DNA from: JAGSPQ01 sp038206395
GTDB lineage: Bacteria > Myxococcota > Myxococcia > Myxococcales > Myxococcaceae
Assembly (NCBI GenBank): GCA_038206395.1
Contig: JBBRAX010000032.1
Location: forward strand, 1 to 64,000
Direction of reading: 5' to 3'
Length of the DNA stretch: 64,000 nucleotides
Shown here piece after piece: positions 34,621 to 43,182 of this stretch (positions are counted from its first letter, which is position 1; every line of letters begins with the position of its first letter). Below the pieces are notes generated by a model. The model was given only the letters and a program-made list of their open reading frames with translations. It was not told the DNA's origin and did no database searches. Made by a program: the position numbers and the translations under genes.

Positions 34621-35625
34621 ATGGATGAATGGCCGGGCGCATCTGCCGACCTGCCGATGGTCGATGTCTACCTGCCGATGATGAAGTCCGCAGCCATCAT
34701 TTCTGCGGGCCAGCTCGGGCTGTTCGAGGCGCTGAACCAGGGCCCGCTGACCATCCCCCAGCTCGCGCGCAAATTGAACGCCAGTGACCTGGGCATCGGG
34801 CACCTCGCCGAGTTCCTCGCCGCCATCGGCTACCTCACCGTTAGCGAGGCCGGCTTCGCGAACGCGCCGCACACCACGCGCTGGTTCACCGCCTCGGGCG
34901 GCGTCGACTACACCGCGGGCCTGCTGTGGACGGCAGAGTCGTGGTCGCTGATGGGTAACCTGACCGCCGCAGTGCGCGCGGGCGCTCCGGAAAGGACGCT
35001 GTGGGAATCGATGCAAGACCGCCCGCAGTGGGGGCCCATCTTCTCGCGGTACATGCACGCGTTCGCCGCGCACCTGGCTCCCGACCTGCTCGAGAAGGTG
35101 AAGCTGCCCGCGGGGGCGAAGCGGCTGCTCGACCTCGGTGGCTCCCATGGCCTGCATTCGATGACCTTCTGCCGCGCGTACGCCGGGCTCGAGGCCGTCA
35201 TCGTCGACTTGCCTACCGCGCTCACCCACACGCAGGCGACGCTGACCGCCGCGGGCCTGGCCGACCGCATCACCGTGCGTCCCGGGAACCTGCTCGAGGG
35301 CGACTGGGGCGAGGGCTACGACGCGGCCTTCTATCTGTCGGTCGCGCACAACCAGACCGCCGAAGACAATCGCCGCGTCGTCCAGCACCTGGGGCGCGTC
35401 ATCCGCAAAGGCGGCCTGCTGCTGATCCACGAGTACCTCACCGGCTCTCCGCTGGACGTCTACGACGCGGCCTTCAGGCTCACGCTCCTCGTCGAGACCG
35501 CCACCCGCACCTACAGCTTCGCCGAGATTTCCGGCTGGCTCGCCGACGCCGGGTTCCAGCCGCCCACCCGCATCGACTTGAACCCGAGAGAGAAGGGCTC
35601 GCTGCTGCTCTCGATTCGGGGCTGA
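34621..35625 (+). CDS. SAM-dependent O-methyltransferase
   Basis: 334 residues. The N-terminal winged-helix dimerisation domain (MKSAAIISAGQLGLFEALNQGPLTIPQLARKL) is followed by a Rossmann methyltransferase domain with motif I LLDLGGSHGLHS, motif II AVIVDLPTAL and a later LLIHEYLTGSP. This is the hydroxyneurosporene/plant-type O-methyltransferase pattern common in secondary metabolism and carotenoid pathways; no biosynthetic partners are nearby. Start: ATG34621, or GTG34606 in frame; neither has a good Shine-Dalgarno. Confidence 0.83.
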   Translation: MDEWPGASADLPMVDVYLPMMKSAAIISAGQLGLFEALNQGPLTIPQLARKLNASDLGIGHLAEFLAAIGYLTVSEAGFANAPHTTRWFTASGGVDYTAGLLWTAESWSLMGNLTAAVRAGAPERTLWESMQDRPQWGPIFSRYMHAFAAHLAPDLLEKVKLPAGAKRLLDLGGSHGLHSMTFCRAYAGLEAVIVDLPTALTHTQATLTAAGLADRITVRPGNLLEGDWGEGYDAAFYLSVAHNQTAEDNRRVVQHLGRVIRKGGLLLIHEYLTGSPLDVYDAAFRLTLLVETATRTYSFAEISGWLADAGFQPPTRIDLNPREKGSLLLSIRG

Positions 35626-35647
35626 CTGCCGGCCGCGGCTTCAATCG

Positions 35648-35955
35648 CTACCGGGGTGAGATCTTGGCGAAGCCCGCATGCCCCAGATCAACTTCGATGA
35701 AAATCAGCACCCCGTTCATCGACACCTCACGCTTCTCGAAGTTGCCATCCTGGTTCTCATCGAACCAGGTGGAGGTGAGTCCGTCGGGGCGAGTCTCGAT
35801 TGACCTGTCAAGGCGGCCGTTTTGGTCGAGGTCAAGCTGCTACGGCCGGTGCTCGCCGCCCAGGTCCACCTCGATGCCCTCGAAGCGAAGGCCATCTCGA
35901 ATCAGGCTCGCTTCCCCGACCGTGCGGGCACTGGTCAGCTTGACGAGCGGCACCG
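35648..35955 (-). pseudogene. Decayed gene with Asp-rich EF-hand-like loops and an in-frame stop
   Basis: On the minus strand a protein-like reading continues from about 35955 down to the TAG at 35648-35650, interrupted by one TAG at 35840-35842. Before it: LTVPLVKLTSARTVGEASL then GLRFEGIEVDLGGEHRP. After it: QLDLDQNGRLDRSIETRP, WFDENQDGNFEKREVSMNG, then GVLIFIEVDLGHAGF. DxDQNGxLD and DENQDGNFE are EF-hand-like calcium loops. The N-terminal part is missing or overlaps the adjacent MYXO-CTERM gene. A sequencing error at one base is the main alternative to decay. Confidence 0.5.
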
Positions 35956-36282
35956 TCAGCCCTCTGAACGCCGGCGCCAGCGCCAAGCGAGCATCAGGGG
36001 AAACAGCATCACCGCCGACACCCCGAAACAGCCTGGCTGCTGCGCCACCCGGTAGCCGACATACCGGCACTTGCTGTTGCTGCAGGTGAAGCCCCGTTCG
36101 CAGTCGCGGCTCTGGGCGCACACCGTGTTCGACTGGCCGTCCTGCATTTCCTGGCTCGTCTCGGCCCCGCCAGCGCCCATCGAGGCGTCCGGAATCGAGG
36201 CGTCGAACTCCGACGGAGGCACCTGCGCCAGGGCCCCCAGGCCGGCCGTCAGCACTGCAATCACCAACATTCTCGAAAGCAT
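35956..36282 (-). CDS. Small MYXO-CTERM surface protein
   Basis: 108 residues from ATG36282 (ATG36270 also possible). A signal peptide (MLVIAVLTAGLGALAQ) leads to a short spacer and a Cys pair block CAQSRDCERGFTCSNSKC, a disulfide-rich motif seen in small myxobacterial proteins. The C-terminus is GCFGVSAVMLFPLMLAWRWRRR, a MYXO-CTERM-type sorting signal with GC, a hydrophobic segment and an Arg cluster. It is likely exported and anchored or cleaved by a myxosortase. It matches my recollection of the MXAN_6627.5-type family, not verified. Divergent from the receiver-DUF4388 gene by 28 bases. Confidence 0.75.
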   Translation of the reverse strand: MLSRMLVIAVLTAGLGALAQVPPSEFDASIPDASMGAGGAETSQEMQDGQSNTVCAQSRDCERGFTCSNSKCRYVGYRVAQQPGCFGVSAVMLFPLMLAWRWRRRSEG

Positions 36283-36310
36283 CGCGTTCTGAGGATAGTT
36301 TCTATTGCCG

Positions 36311-37633
36311 ATGCCGCCCACCCTTCTCGTCGTCGATGACAACAAGGAACTGCTGGCCGTGCTGACCCAGCTCCTGGAAGACAGCGGCTACACCGTCGCC
36401 GGCTTCCCCAAAGGAAAACCTGCGCTCGAGGCTGCCCGCACGATGAAGCCCGCGGTGGCGATTCTCGATGTGCTCCTGCCCGACATGATGGGCCACCCGC
36501 TCGCCGAGGCGCTGCGCGAGCTGCACCCCAATATCCCCGTCATCTTCATGACCGGCGTCTTCAAGGGCGGGAAGCACGCCGTCGACGCGCGGGTGAAGTT
36601 CGGCACCACGCACTATTTCGAGAAGCCCTTCGACGCGAAGAAGCTGATCGAAGCGGTGCAGTCGCTGGCCCCGGCCGCGCCTTCTTCAGCTGAGCTGCGG
36701 CCCACGTCCGATGACTTCGATCTGGATCTCGACATCGACGTCGAAGGCGACGACCCGATGGATCCAATGGAGCTCACCGGAAAAATCAAGGTCACCGGGG
36801 GTGGCAACATCTCTGCCGAGCTCAGCGGTGCTGCGCTTCATGCAGCGGCTCCTCGCAGGGGCACCCCTGTTTCCGGCCAGCGCCCGCCGCCTCCGCCGCA
36901 AGACGCGTTGAACGAAGCGGCCGCCCGCCGCGGAACCCGAAGGGGCGCGCTGGGCGACACGCTGCCTGGCTTGATCAACGCCTTCTACCTGGCGAAAGAA
37001 ACGGGCGAGCTGTCGGTGCAGAAGGGCAACGTGAAGAAGGTCGTCTACTTCGAGGCCGGCACGCCGGTGTTCGCGCTGTCGAACCTCGCCGCAGATCGCT
37101 TCGGCCAGTTCCTCGTTCGCGTCGGCAAGATTCGCCCCGAGCAGCTCGAAGACGTCGCCGTCGTCGCGCGCGCCTCGGGCCGCCGAACCGGAGACGTGCT
37201 CGTCGAGCGCGGCCTGCTCAAAGAAACCGAGCGCCTCTATTACATCGGGCAGCAGGTCAAGGCCGTCATCTACAGCCTGTTCGGCTGGGAAGAAGGCGAG
37301 TTCGTGCTCAGCTTTCGCGAGAAGGCGCGCGGTGAAGCCATCAAGCTCGACGTTCACCCCGGCAACCTGATCATTCGCGGCGTGAAGAAGCTCTACAAGC
37401 CCGACCGCCTCAGGCGCCTCGCGCCGCCGGAAGAACGCCTCATTCCCTCGCAGCAACCCGCCTACGCCCTCAACGAGCTCGAGCTCGAGAAGTGGGAAGG
37501 GCAGCTGCTCTTGAAGGTCGACGGCACGATCACCAACGCCGAGGTGTTTGCGATCGCCGGCCGCCCCGAGCACCAGGTGCAGGCGTTTCTCGTCGCGATG
37601 CTGGGGCTGTCGATTCTCGAGCCGCGGCAGTAG
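36311..37633 (+). CDS. Response regulator with DUF4388 output domain
   Basis: 440 residues from ATG36311 (TTG36305 is two codons longer and unlikely). The receiver domain has DD at 9-10, phospho-Asp in ILDVLLPDMMG (about residue 53), the T in FMTG and K in FEKPF. An acidic/Pro linker (DDFDLDLDIDVEGDD, RPPPPPQ) leads to a C-terminal PATAN/DUF4388-like domain (ALGDTLPGLINAFYLAKETGELSV, KKVVYFEAGTPVFALS, RTGDVLVERGLL). DUF4388 domains are found in myxobacterial gliding and polarity regulators such as RomR/FrzS-type systems, so a motility or localisation role is a guess. No kinase is adjacent. Confidence 0.87.
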   Translation: MPPTLLVVDDNKELLAVLTQLLEDSGYTVAGFPKGKPALEAARTMKPAVAILDVLLPDMMGHPLAEALRELHPNIPVIFMTGVFKGGKHAVDARVKFGTTHYFEKPFDAKKLIEAVQSLAPAAPSSAELRPTSDDFDLDLDIDVEGDDPMDPMELTGKIKVTGGGNISAELSGAALHAAAPRRGTPVSGQRPPPPPQDALNEAAARRGTRRGALGDTLPGLINAFYLAKETGELSVQKGNVKKVVYFEAGTPVFALSNLAADRFGQFLVRVGKIRPEQLEDVAVVARASGRRTGDVLVERGLLKETERLYYIGQQVKAVIYSLFGWEEGEFVLSFREKARGEAIKLDVHPGNLIIRGVKKLYKPDRLRRLAPPEERLIPSQQPAYALNELELEKWEGQLLLKVDGTITNAEVFAIAGRPEHQVQAFLVAMLGLSILEPRQ

Positions 37634-37643
37634 CTTCCGGCGC

Positions 37644-38864
37644 GTGCGCGCTTCCCTGATGCTGTTGGGCCTCATTCCCTCGCTGGCGTTCGCGTGGGGT
37701 TTCGATGGCCATCGCCGCCTCGCGCTGAAGATGCAGGACGCGATGCCCGCGAACCATTGCCTGCGCCAGTGGCTGACGGTTCGGCAGACGCCGGCGCTGC
37801 AGGACCTCGCGTGTGAGCCCGACCGCCGCCGCATCTCGACAGACCCCGACTACGACCCGAGTGAGGCGGTGCGGCACTACCTGGAGATCGACTGGGTCAC
37901 TCCGCCCACGAACTACCCGCGCGACTTCGTGCAGGTGCAGGCGGCGCTCGGCGTCAACAACGCGCGCAACAACGGATACGTGCCGTGGCGCGTGCGCGAC
38001 CAGTACGCGCTGCTCGTCGCCGCCTTCGCCACCGGCAACGAGAAGCAGATCCTCGACACACTCTTCTTCTTCTCGCACTACGTCTTCGACTCTTTCTCGG
38101 TGCTTCACAACACCAGGAACTTCGACCCGAACGGGCTCCACTCGCGCTGGGAGTCCGACATGCTCGGGCCCAACGTCCAGATGAACGCCATCACCAACCT
38201 CGCGGTCACCTATTACGGCACTGCCGGACGCGCGGACCCGCTGAACAACATCTTCGACATCATCCTCGTCGGGCAATCGAAGGTCGCCGAGCTGGTCGCC
38301 GCCGACGTCGCCACCACCAACGACGCGGGCATCCACGACAACGTCGCCTTCTACAACCAGGTCAAAGACCTCACCGCCCGGCGCTGGGGCGATGGCGTCA
38401 CCTTGATGTCGAGCCTCATCTGGTCCGCGTGGGTGCAGGCCGGCAGTCCTTTCCTCACCGGCTTCGGCGCCACCTGCGTGCGCACCGACCCGATGTCGGA
38501 AATCGTGCTCAAGGGCTACCCGGTGCCCGGCGGCTTCAAGCACCCCGGCAGCGATGACGGCGGCTTCACGCTGCCCGACGGGGGGGGGGGCGCGGGCGGC
38601 GGGGCAGGGTCGGGCGGAGGCGTTGGGTCTGGCGGCGGTTCGCCCGGGGTGGGCGGCGGCTCTGCTGGGATGGGGGGCGGTGCTCCCGGCGTGGGCGGTG
38701 GTGTCGCGGCGAGGGGCGGCGGCGCAGGCGTCGGTGGCGGTGATGGCGTCGGTGGCGGTGGCGGCGGGGCAGAGATGCCGCCGGTCGGCTGCAGCTGTGC
38801 GTCGCCGGGCGGCCTGTTGCTTGGTGCACTCGCCCTGGTTCTCGCCCGGGCGCGCCGGAAGTGA
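37644..38864 (+). CDS. S1/P1-nuclease-like exported protein with MYXO-CTERM tail
   Basis: 406 residues; GTG37644 gives a signal peptide VRASLMLLGLIPSLAFA. Mature start WGFDGHRRLAL, then HYLEID, then a helix SHYVFDSFSVLHNTRNF and NGLHSRWESDML: the Trp/His/Asp order of the zinc-dependent phospholipase C/S1-P1 nuclease fold (trinuclear zinc site). The residues look plausible but not every ligand could be placed. After about residue 310 a Gly/Ser-rich spacer (GGGAGSGGGVGSGGG-like) of ~60 residues precedes the tail GCSCASPGGLLLGALALVLARARRK, a MYXO-CTERM-type signal. Suggests a surface phosphodiesterase-like enzyme. The next gene begins in its stop. Confidence 0.72.
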   Translation: MRASLMLLGLIPSLAFAWGFDGHRRLALKMQDAMPANHCLRQWLTVRQTPALQDLACEPDRRRISTDPDYDPSEAVRHYLEIDWVTPPTNYPRDFVQVQAALGVNNARNNGYVPWRVRDQYALLVAAFATGNEKQILDTLFFFSHYVFDSFSVLHNTRNFDPNGLHSRWESDMLGPNVQMNAITNLAVTYYGTAGRADPLNNIFDIILVGQSKVAELVAADVATTNDAGIHDNVAFYNQVKDLTARRWGDGVTLMSSLIWSAWVQAGSPFLTGFGATCVRTDPMSEIVLKGYPVPGGFKHPGSDDGGFTLPDGGGGAGGGAGSGGGVGSGGGSPGVGGGSAGMGGGAPGVGGGVAARGGGAGVGGGDGVGGGGGGAEMPPVGCSCASPGGLLLGALALVLARARRK

Positions 38865-39307
38865 AGCGGGTCGCAGCCATCACGCTGCTGTTGCTGGTGG
38901 CGTGCAAAGACGAAGGCGTCGAGAAGCACCAGAAGGCGCTGACGCTGTACGGCGACTGCATGTCGCGCGGCGTGAAGCCCACCGACCCGTGCTTCGCCGG
39001 CGTGCTGAAGCTGCTCGAAGAGATTCCGAAGGGCTCGACCGCGCGCCCGAAGGCGGACGCGATGCGCGAGGCGCTGCTCACTTTTCAACAGCCGCGGTTG
39101 CGCACGCCGCTGGCGATTCAGGGCGGGCCGAACCTGGCGCCCGACGTCGTCGAGACACTTCGACAGTGCCAGCGGCTCGCCGAGAAGCTGGGTCAGACCC
39201 CCGAGGCCGAACGTCCGGCCCTGATGCGTGAGCTCGATGCGTGCCGCGCGACAGCCGAGAAGCTCGACATTGCGCACGTGCATGGCGACGAGGACGGAGG
39301 GCATTGA
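38861..39307 (+). CDS. Putative lipoprotein, 148 aa
   Basis: GTG38861 overlaps the upstream stop. The N-terminus MKRVAAITLLLLVACKDEG has a lipobox (LVAC, Cys at residue 15). The mature part is an all-helical, Cys-containing stretch (KALTLYGDCMSRGVKPTDPCFAGVLKLL and TLRQCQRLAEKLGQ) with a His-rich end (HVHGDEDGGH) that might bind metal. No family is recognised. It is part of a four-gene run of exported proteins (37644-41098) and ends in TGATG overlapping the next start. Confidence 0.7.
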   Translation: MKRVAAITLLLLVACKDEGVEKHQKALTLYGDCMSRGVKPTDPCFAGVLKLLEEIPKGSTARPKADAMREALLTFQQPRLRTPLAIQGGPNLAPDVVETLRQCQRLAEKLGQTPEAERPALMRELDACRATAEKLDIAHVHGDEDGGH

Positions 39308-40377
39308 TGACGTGGTTGGCCGTCGCGCTGCTGGTGGGCGCCGTAGGGGACCTCGAGCACCTTCACCTCGACGCCGCCGCGCGCGGCTCGCTGCTCGTCG
39401 GCAACGGGCAGACACTTCGCGGCGGCACGTACCGCGCGGGCGCGTCGCTGCAGTACTCGCACGCAAACCTCAAGGACCCGGGCGGCACGCTGCTTCGCGA
39501 TCGCTTTGCCGTCACGATTACCGGCGCCGCGGGCATCACCCACTGGCTCGAGTTTTCAGCCGAGCTGCCCGTCATCGTGCACCAGGTGTCCGAGAGCGCG
39601 GCTTTCGCTCCGAGCAGCGCAGGCCTCGGCACGCCCTTCGTTCACGCCAAGGTGTCGATTCTTCACGAGGGCTTTCCGGTCGCCGTCTGGGCGTCGCTGG
39701 GGTTCGGGATTCCGGTCGGCACGCCCGCCGCGCTCGGTGATGGCGGCTTTGCGTTTCTGCCGCGGGTGAATGTGGGACGGGTGTTCACGCGGCTGCAGCT
39801 GGGCGCAGAGCTCGGGGCGCTGTTTCGCGAGCGCGCGTCGCAGCTGTACGTCTCGCTCGCGGCGAGCCAGCTGGGCGAAGGGCTGCGCGGCGAGGTGAGC
39901 GTGCGCGGGTTCGTTTCATTGTCTGGCGCGAAGGCAGGGCTCGAGCTGTTGTTCGGCGGGCGGTACCCGGCGGGCAACTTCGAGCTCTTCTTCCTCGGTG
40001 GGCCGGGGTTCGGAAAGTCGCTGACGACGCCGACGTTCCGCGTCTACGGCGGCGTCGCGTTCGGCAACGGCGGCCCTCCGCTGCCCCGGTGCACCGAGTC
40101 GATTCGGTACCCCGTCGACGAGTGCCCGGAGCTTGATCAAGACCACGATGGCATTTTGAACGGCGTCGACCTCGCGCCCACCGCCGCCGAAGACAAAGAC
40201 GGGTTTCAGGACGAAGACGGCGTGCCGGACCCCGACAACGACGGCGATGGCTTCCTCGACGCCGTCGACCGGTGCCCGAATGAAGCCGGCGAGGATGAAG
40301 GCTGTCCCGTGGTCGAGCCGCCTCCCCCGCCCGAGCCGCTCGAACCAGCCGAGCCAGAAGATCCGCCAGAGGGGTGA
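39307..40377 (+). CDS. Outer-membrane-like protein with TSP3 calcium repeats
   Basis: 356 residues from ATG39307. Signal peptide (MTWLAVALLVGAVGD), then a long alternating-hydrophobic strand region (LRGGTYRAGASLQYSHAN, FAVTITGAAGITHWLEFSAELPV, LYVSLAASQLGEGLRGEVSV) typical of a beta-barrel. The C-terminus has thrombospondin type-3-like loops (DQDHDGILNGVDLAP, DEDGVPDPDNDGDGFLD, VDRCPNEAGEDEGC) and a Pro/Glu tail. Myxobacterial OmpA/TSP3 proteins have this shape, but a peptidoglycan-binding OmpA domain is not seen. Calcium binding by the TSP3 loops is expected. Confidence 0.78.
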   Translation: MTWLAVALLVGAVGDLEHLHLDAAARGSLLVGNGQTLRGGTYRAGASLQYSHANLKDPGGTLLRDRFAVTITGAAGITHWLEFSAELPVIVHQVSESAAFAPSSAGLGTPFVHAKVSILHEGFPVAVWASLGFGIPVGTPAALGDGGFAFLPRVNVGRVFTRLQLGAELGALFRERASQLYVSLAASQLGEGLRGEVSVRGFVSLSGAKAGLELLFGGRYPAGNFELFFLGGPGFGKSLTTPTFRVYGGVAFGNGGPPLPRCTESIRYPVDECPELDQDHDGILNGVDLAPTAAEDKDGFQDEDGVPDPDNDGDGFLDAVDRCPNEAGEDEGCPVVEPPPPPEPLEPAEPEDPPEG

Positions 40378-40398
40378 ACGGGGCCCTGACCCCTCGGG

Positions 40399-40404
40399 TA
40401 CGCT
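40399..40404 (+). promoter_or_regulatory. Candidate -10 box of leaderless GTG40412
   Basis: TACGCT ends 7 bases before the GTG start; the intervening bases AAGGCCC could also serve as a weak ribosome binding site (AAGG), so a leaderless transcript is only a possibility. Confidence 0.3.
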
Positions 40405-40411
40405 AAGGCCC

Positions 40412-41098
40412 GTGCTCCTCGCCCTCGCCCTGACCGCGCAGCTGCTCGCCACCACCCAGTCCGACGACTCGGCTGCGAGAATCGACCGGGTGCCGTCGTC
40501 GGAAGACACGACCCCGGTTCCGGAAATCACGCCGGCCCCCGCCGCAGCCCCCGAACGCGGCAGCCCGCGGCTCCAGGCCGGCCCGACCACGCGGAAGAAG
40601 AGCGTGAGCATCATCGCCTCGGGCCTCGGCATCATCGCGGGGTCGATCACCAGCTACCTCGCGCTCGCCGGCGGAGTCGCCGTGAACTTCTCGAAGGGCG
40701 GCCTCAGCGACCCCTTCGACAGCGACGACATTCTGCTCCTCATGGTGCTGCCCGCCGCGACCGCCGCCGTCACGACCTGGTTCATCGGCCTGCTCGACTG
40801 GTCACAGCGCGGCGTCTTCAGCAGCCTGCTCTGGGCGGTGCTCGGCGCCGGCGCAGGCGAGCTCATCGGCCTCGGTGCTGGCACGCTCATCGGCCGCGCG
40901 ATGTACCCGACCGACCTCGGCGCGCGCGGCATCGTCACTGTCTTCATCGCTCCAGCGGTCGCCGTCCTCGGCGCCGTCATCTTCATGGAGCTCTTCAAGC
41001 CCGGCGAAGAAGTCGAAGGCGCCTACGCCAGCCTCTCGGTCGCCCGCACCCAGAACGGCGGCCTCGCCTTCGGGCCGGCGGTCGGTTTCCGCTTCTAA
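40412..41098 (+). CDS. Multi-spanning membrane protein, unknown function
   Basis: 228 residues; GTG40412 is preceded by TACGCT at 40399-40404, a possible leaderless promoter (see separate entry). A signal-like N-terminus (VLLALALTAQLLATT) leads to a low-complexity Pro/Ala/Ser spacer (TPVPEITPAPAAAPERGS) and four or so hydrophobic segments (VSIIASGLGIIAGSITSYLALAG, LLLMVLPAATAAVTTWFIGLLD, LLWAVLGAGAGELIGLGAGTLIG, VTVFIAPAVAVLGAVIFMELF). No family is recognised. Last gene of the exported-protein run. Confidence 0.6.
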   Translation: MLLALALTAQLLATTQSDDSAARIDRVPSSEDTTPVPEITPAPAAAPERGSPRLQAGPTTRKKSVSIIASGLGIIAGSITSYLALAGGVAVNFSKGGLSDPFDSDDILLLMVLPAATAAVTTWFIGLLDWSQRGVFSSLLWAVLGAGAGELIGLGAGTLIGRAMYPTDLGARGIVTVFIAPAVAVLGAVIFMELFKPGEEVEGAYASLSVARTQNGGLAFGPAVGFRF

Positions 41099-41135
41099 GT
41101 CAGGGCTGTGGCCGTCGCGGCGTCCGCCCGCGGCC

Positions 41136-41327
41136 ATGTCTTCCACCGTCCACCTTCCCAACATTGCCGCGTACCGGCAGCTGAAGGCGCAGGCCCTGTT
41201 TCAGGCGCTCGCGTCGCAGTGCCGCACGCCGCTGGACGTGGTGCGCTTCGTCGTCGAGCAGTTCAACACCACCGAGCTGCGGCAGCTTCAGCAGGTGGCG
41301 GAGGCCGCGCTTCGCGCAGGCCGGTGA
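41136..41327 (+). CDS. Small 63-aa protein, unknown
   Basis: ATG41136 to TGA. A helical, slightly acidic-to-neutral peptide MSSTVHLPNIAAYRQLKAQ, then CRTPLDVVRFVVEQFNTTEL and a terminal helix ELRQLQQVAEAALRAGR. Low-complexity is absent and the amphipathic pattern is regular, which supports a real gene, but there is no homology I recognise and no good Shine-Dalgarno. It is followed by the hairpin and repeat block. Confidence 0.5.
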   Translation: MSSTVHLPNIAAYRQLKAQALFQALASQCRTPLDVVRFVVEQFNTTELRQLQQVAEAALRAGR

Positions 41328-41341
41328 GCGGGCAGCGTTCA

Positions 41342-41376
41342 GCCGGCGGAGCCCGAAGGTCATGGGCTCTGCCGGC
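41342..41376. terminator. Strong hairpin between convergent genes
   Basis: GCCGGCGGAGCCC pairs with GGGCTCTGCCGGC (12 of 13 positions) across a 9-base loop. It lies between the plus-strand 63-aa gene and the minus-strand HEAT lipoprotein, so it may end transcription from both sides. No run of T follows on either strand, so intrinsic termination is unproven. Confidence 0.45.
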
Positions 41377-41393
41377 TCCGGAGCAAATGCCCC

Positions 41394-41500
41394 GTTCATC
41401 CCGAGAAAGCGCCCCGAGAAAGCGCTCCGTTCATCCCGAGAAAGCGCCCCGTTCATCCCGAGAAAGCGCCCCGTTCATCCCGAGAGAAGTCGAGGGATGA
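41394..41500 (+). repeat. Tandem REP-like intergenic repeat
   Basis: Four copies of a unit beginning GTTCATCCCGAGA start at 41394, 41429, 41451 and 41473; the last three are spaced by exactly 22 bases, and the first is separated by an extra CGAGAAAGCG segment. The final copy is different: TCATCCC at 41475-41481 and GGGATGA at 41494-41500 form an inverted repeat. This pattern is like REP/palindromic elements. There are no spacers, so not CRISPR. Confidence 0.8.
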
Positions 41501-41524
41501 GCCGCCTCGATGTCGCGGAACCGG

Positions 41525-43120
41525 CTACCCGCGCTTGATCTTCACGAACAGGCGGCGAAGGTCTTCGTTCACCTTCACGAACTCAGTCTTGCCCTTCTCG
41601 TCTGCTAACTGCTTCTCGAGCGACGGCAGAACCTCCTGCGCCTTCTTCGCGGCGTCCTTGTTGTCGTGCACCAGCCAGTCGGTGGCCTGGATGACGGCGA
41701 GGCGCGTATCGAGGTTCTTCTCGGTCAGGCGCTTGGTGAGCTCGTTGATGGCATCCGCCTTGTTCGAGCGGCCGATTTCCATCGCCGCGCGCTCGCGCAC
41801 GCCTTCATTCGCGTCATCGAGCTTCTTCGCCCAGCACGCCGTGTCTTCCTTGCACTCCCTGGCGGCCTCGATGCGCTTCAGGTGGTTGTTGATTGCCTCG
41901 ACGTGCTTCTTCACGCTCGCCGGCACGTCCTTGCAGTCTTCGAACTCGGGGTCTTCCTTGCACTCGGCGGCCAGCGCAGCCGCCTCGTCCTTCGTGAGCT
42001 TCTCGAAGGTCGGAATGTCCTTCTCGCTGCCCAGCATCGAGAGGCCGATGATCGCCGGCTGACGCGCATCCCAGCTGCCCGTCGCCGAAGCCTTCGCCAG
42101 CGCCGGCACCGCTTCCTTGCTGCCGATGCGAACCAGCGCGCGGATGTACTCGTTGCGCGCGTTCGCCTCTTCCTCGACCAGCATCGCCGACAGCGGCTTC
42201 GCGGCGTCCTTCGCGCGAATGCGGCCCAGGGCGTCGGCCGCGCGCATGCGCACGAACAGCTGGAACGCCATGTTCTCGTTCTTGTAGTCGAGCAGGTTGA
42301 TCATCCGCTTGTTGGCGCGCGAGTCGTGAAGGTCGCCCAGCACCTGCATCGCCTTCGCATACACCGCGGGCTCGACAATCTTGTTGTCGGCTGCCCACTT
42401 CAGAATCTCTTTGTCCGAGCCATCGGCGGTGTGAATCAGCGCGTCCGCGGCAGGAGTTCCAATCTGGTACAGCGCGTACGACGACTCGACATAAAAGCTC
42501 ACGCCGCGCCGTTCTTTCATCATCATCCGGATCAGCCCCTGCACCGCGCGCGGGTCACCAATCTCACCCAGCGCCTGAATCGCCTTCTTGCTGATGAAGG
42601 GCTCGGTGCCGTCGTCCGTCGCGAGCTTGTTCAGCGGCTCGAACGCTTCCGTCGCCTTCATCTGGCCCAGTGCTTCGATCGCCGCGATGACGGTGTAGTT
42701 GTCGCGCACGTTCAGCAGCCTCACGAGGTCCGGAGCGGCCTTCTTGTCGCCGATGGCGCCCAGCGCGACGACGATTTCCTTGTTCGCGGCCTTGTCCTCG
42801 GACTCTGCCGCTCCGAAGTCGATCGCTCCCAGCAGCGCCGGCACTGACGAAGGATCCTTCATCTCGCCGAGCACGCGCGCGATCGCCGCCTTCACCTCAC
42901 CGGCCTTTTCGGTTTCCAGCTGCTTCTGCAGCATCGGCAGGAACGCCGGCGTCGCGACCTTCTCGGCCCGCATCGCCTCGACGCGCGCGACCTTGTCCTT
43001 CTTCTTCTTCGCGTTCGTAATCGACTTCTGCCAGTACTCCGGAGTGGTCGGGTCGCCCTTACAGCCCGAGACGACGACCAGAGAAAGCGACAGCGAGAGG
43101 GTCAGCAGTGCATGGCGCAT
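41525..43120 (-). CDS. HEAT-repeat lipoprotein
   Basis: 531 residues. The start at 43120 gives MRHALLTLSLSLSLVVVSGCKG with a lipobox (VSGC, Cys 20), and avoids overlap with the divergent fmt gene, which the upstream GTG43189 would cause. The mature protein is a run of HEAT/PBS-type alpha-helical repeats, e.g. GEMKDPSSVPALLGAID, ALGAIGDKKAAPDLVRLL, ALGQMKATEAFEPLNKL, ALGEIGDPRAVQGLIRMM, then DALGRIRAKDAAKPLSAM. Such lipoproteins are periplasmic or surface scaffolds. Eight or more repeats are visible. Confidence 0.88.
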   Translation of the reverse strand: MRHALLTLSLSLSLVVVSGCKGDPTTPEYWQKSITNAKKKKDKVARVEAMRAEKVATPAFLPMLQKQLETEKAGEVKAAIARVLGEMKDPSSVPALLGAIDFGAAESEDKAANKEIVVALGAIGDKKAAPDLVRLLNVRDNYTVIAAIEALGQMKATEAFEPLNKLATDDGTEPFISKKAIQALGEIGDPRAVQGLIRMMMKERRGVSFYVESSYALYQIGTPAADALIHTADGSDKEILKWAADNKIVEPAVYAKAMQVLGDLHDSRANKRMINLLDYKNENMAFQLFVRMRAADALGRIRAKDAAKPLSAMLVEEEANARNEYIRALVRIGSKEAVPALAKASATGSWDARQPAIIGLSMLGSEKDIPTFEKLTKDEAAALAAECKEDPEFEDCKDVPASVKKHVEAINNHLKRIEAARECKEDTACWAKKLDDANEGVRERAAMEIGRSNKADAINELTKRLTEKNLDTRLAVIQATDWLVHDNKDAAKKAQEVLPSLEKQLADEKGKTEFVKVNEDLRRLFVKIKRG

Positions 43121-43182
43121 GAAGCGCGGCATACCCCCAAATCCCACTGGCGTCACGGACGACCTTGCGACACTTTGAACCG

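Noticed and set aside
41394..41500. Short repeats as a CRISPR array
   Set aside because: The units are directly adjacent with no unique spacers, and no cas gene is present; a tandem REP-like repeat fits.
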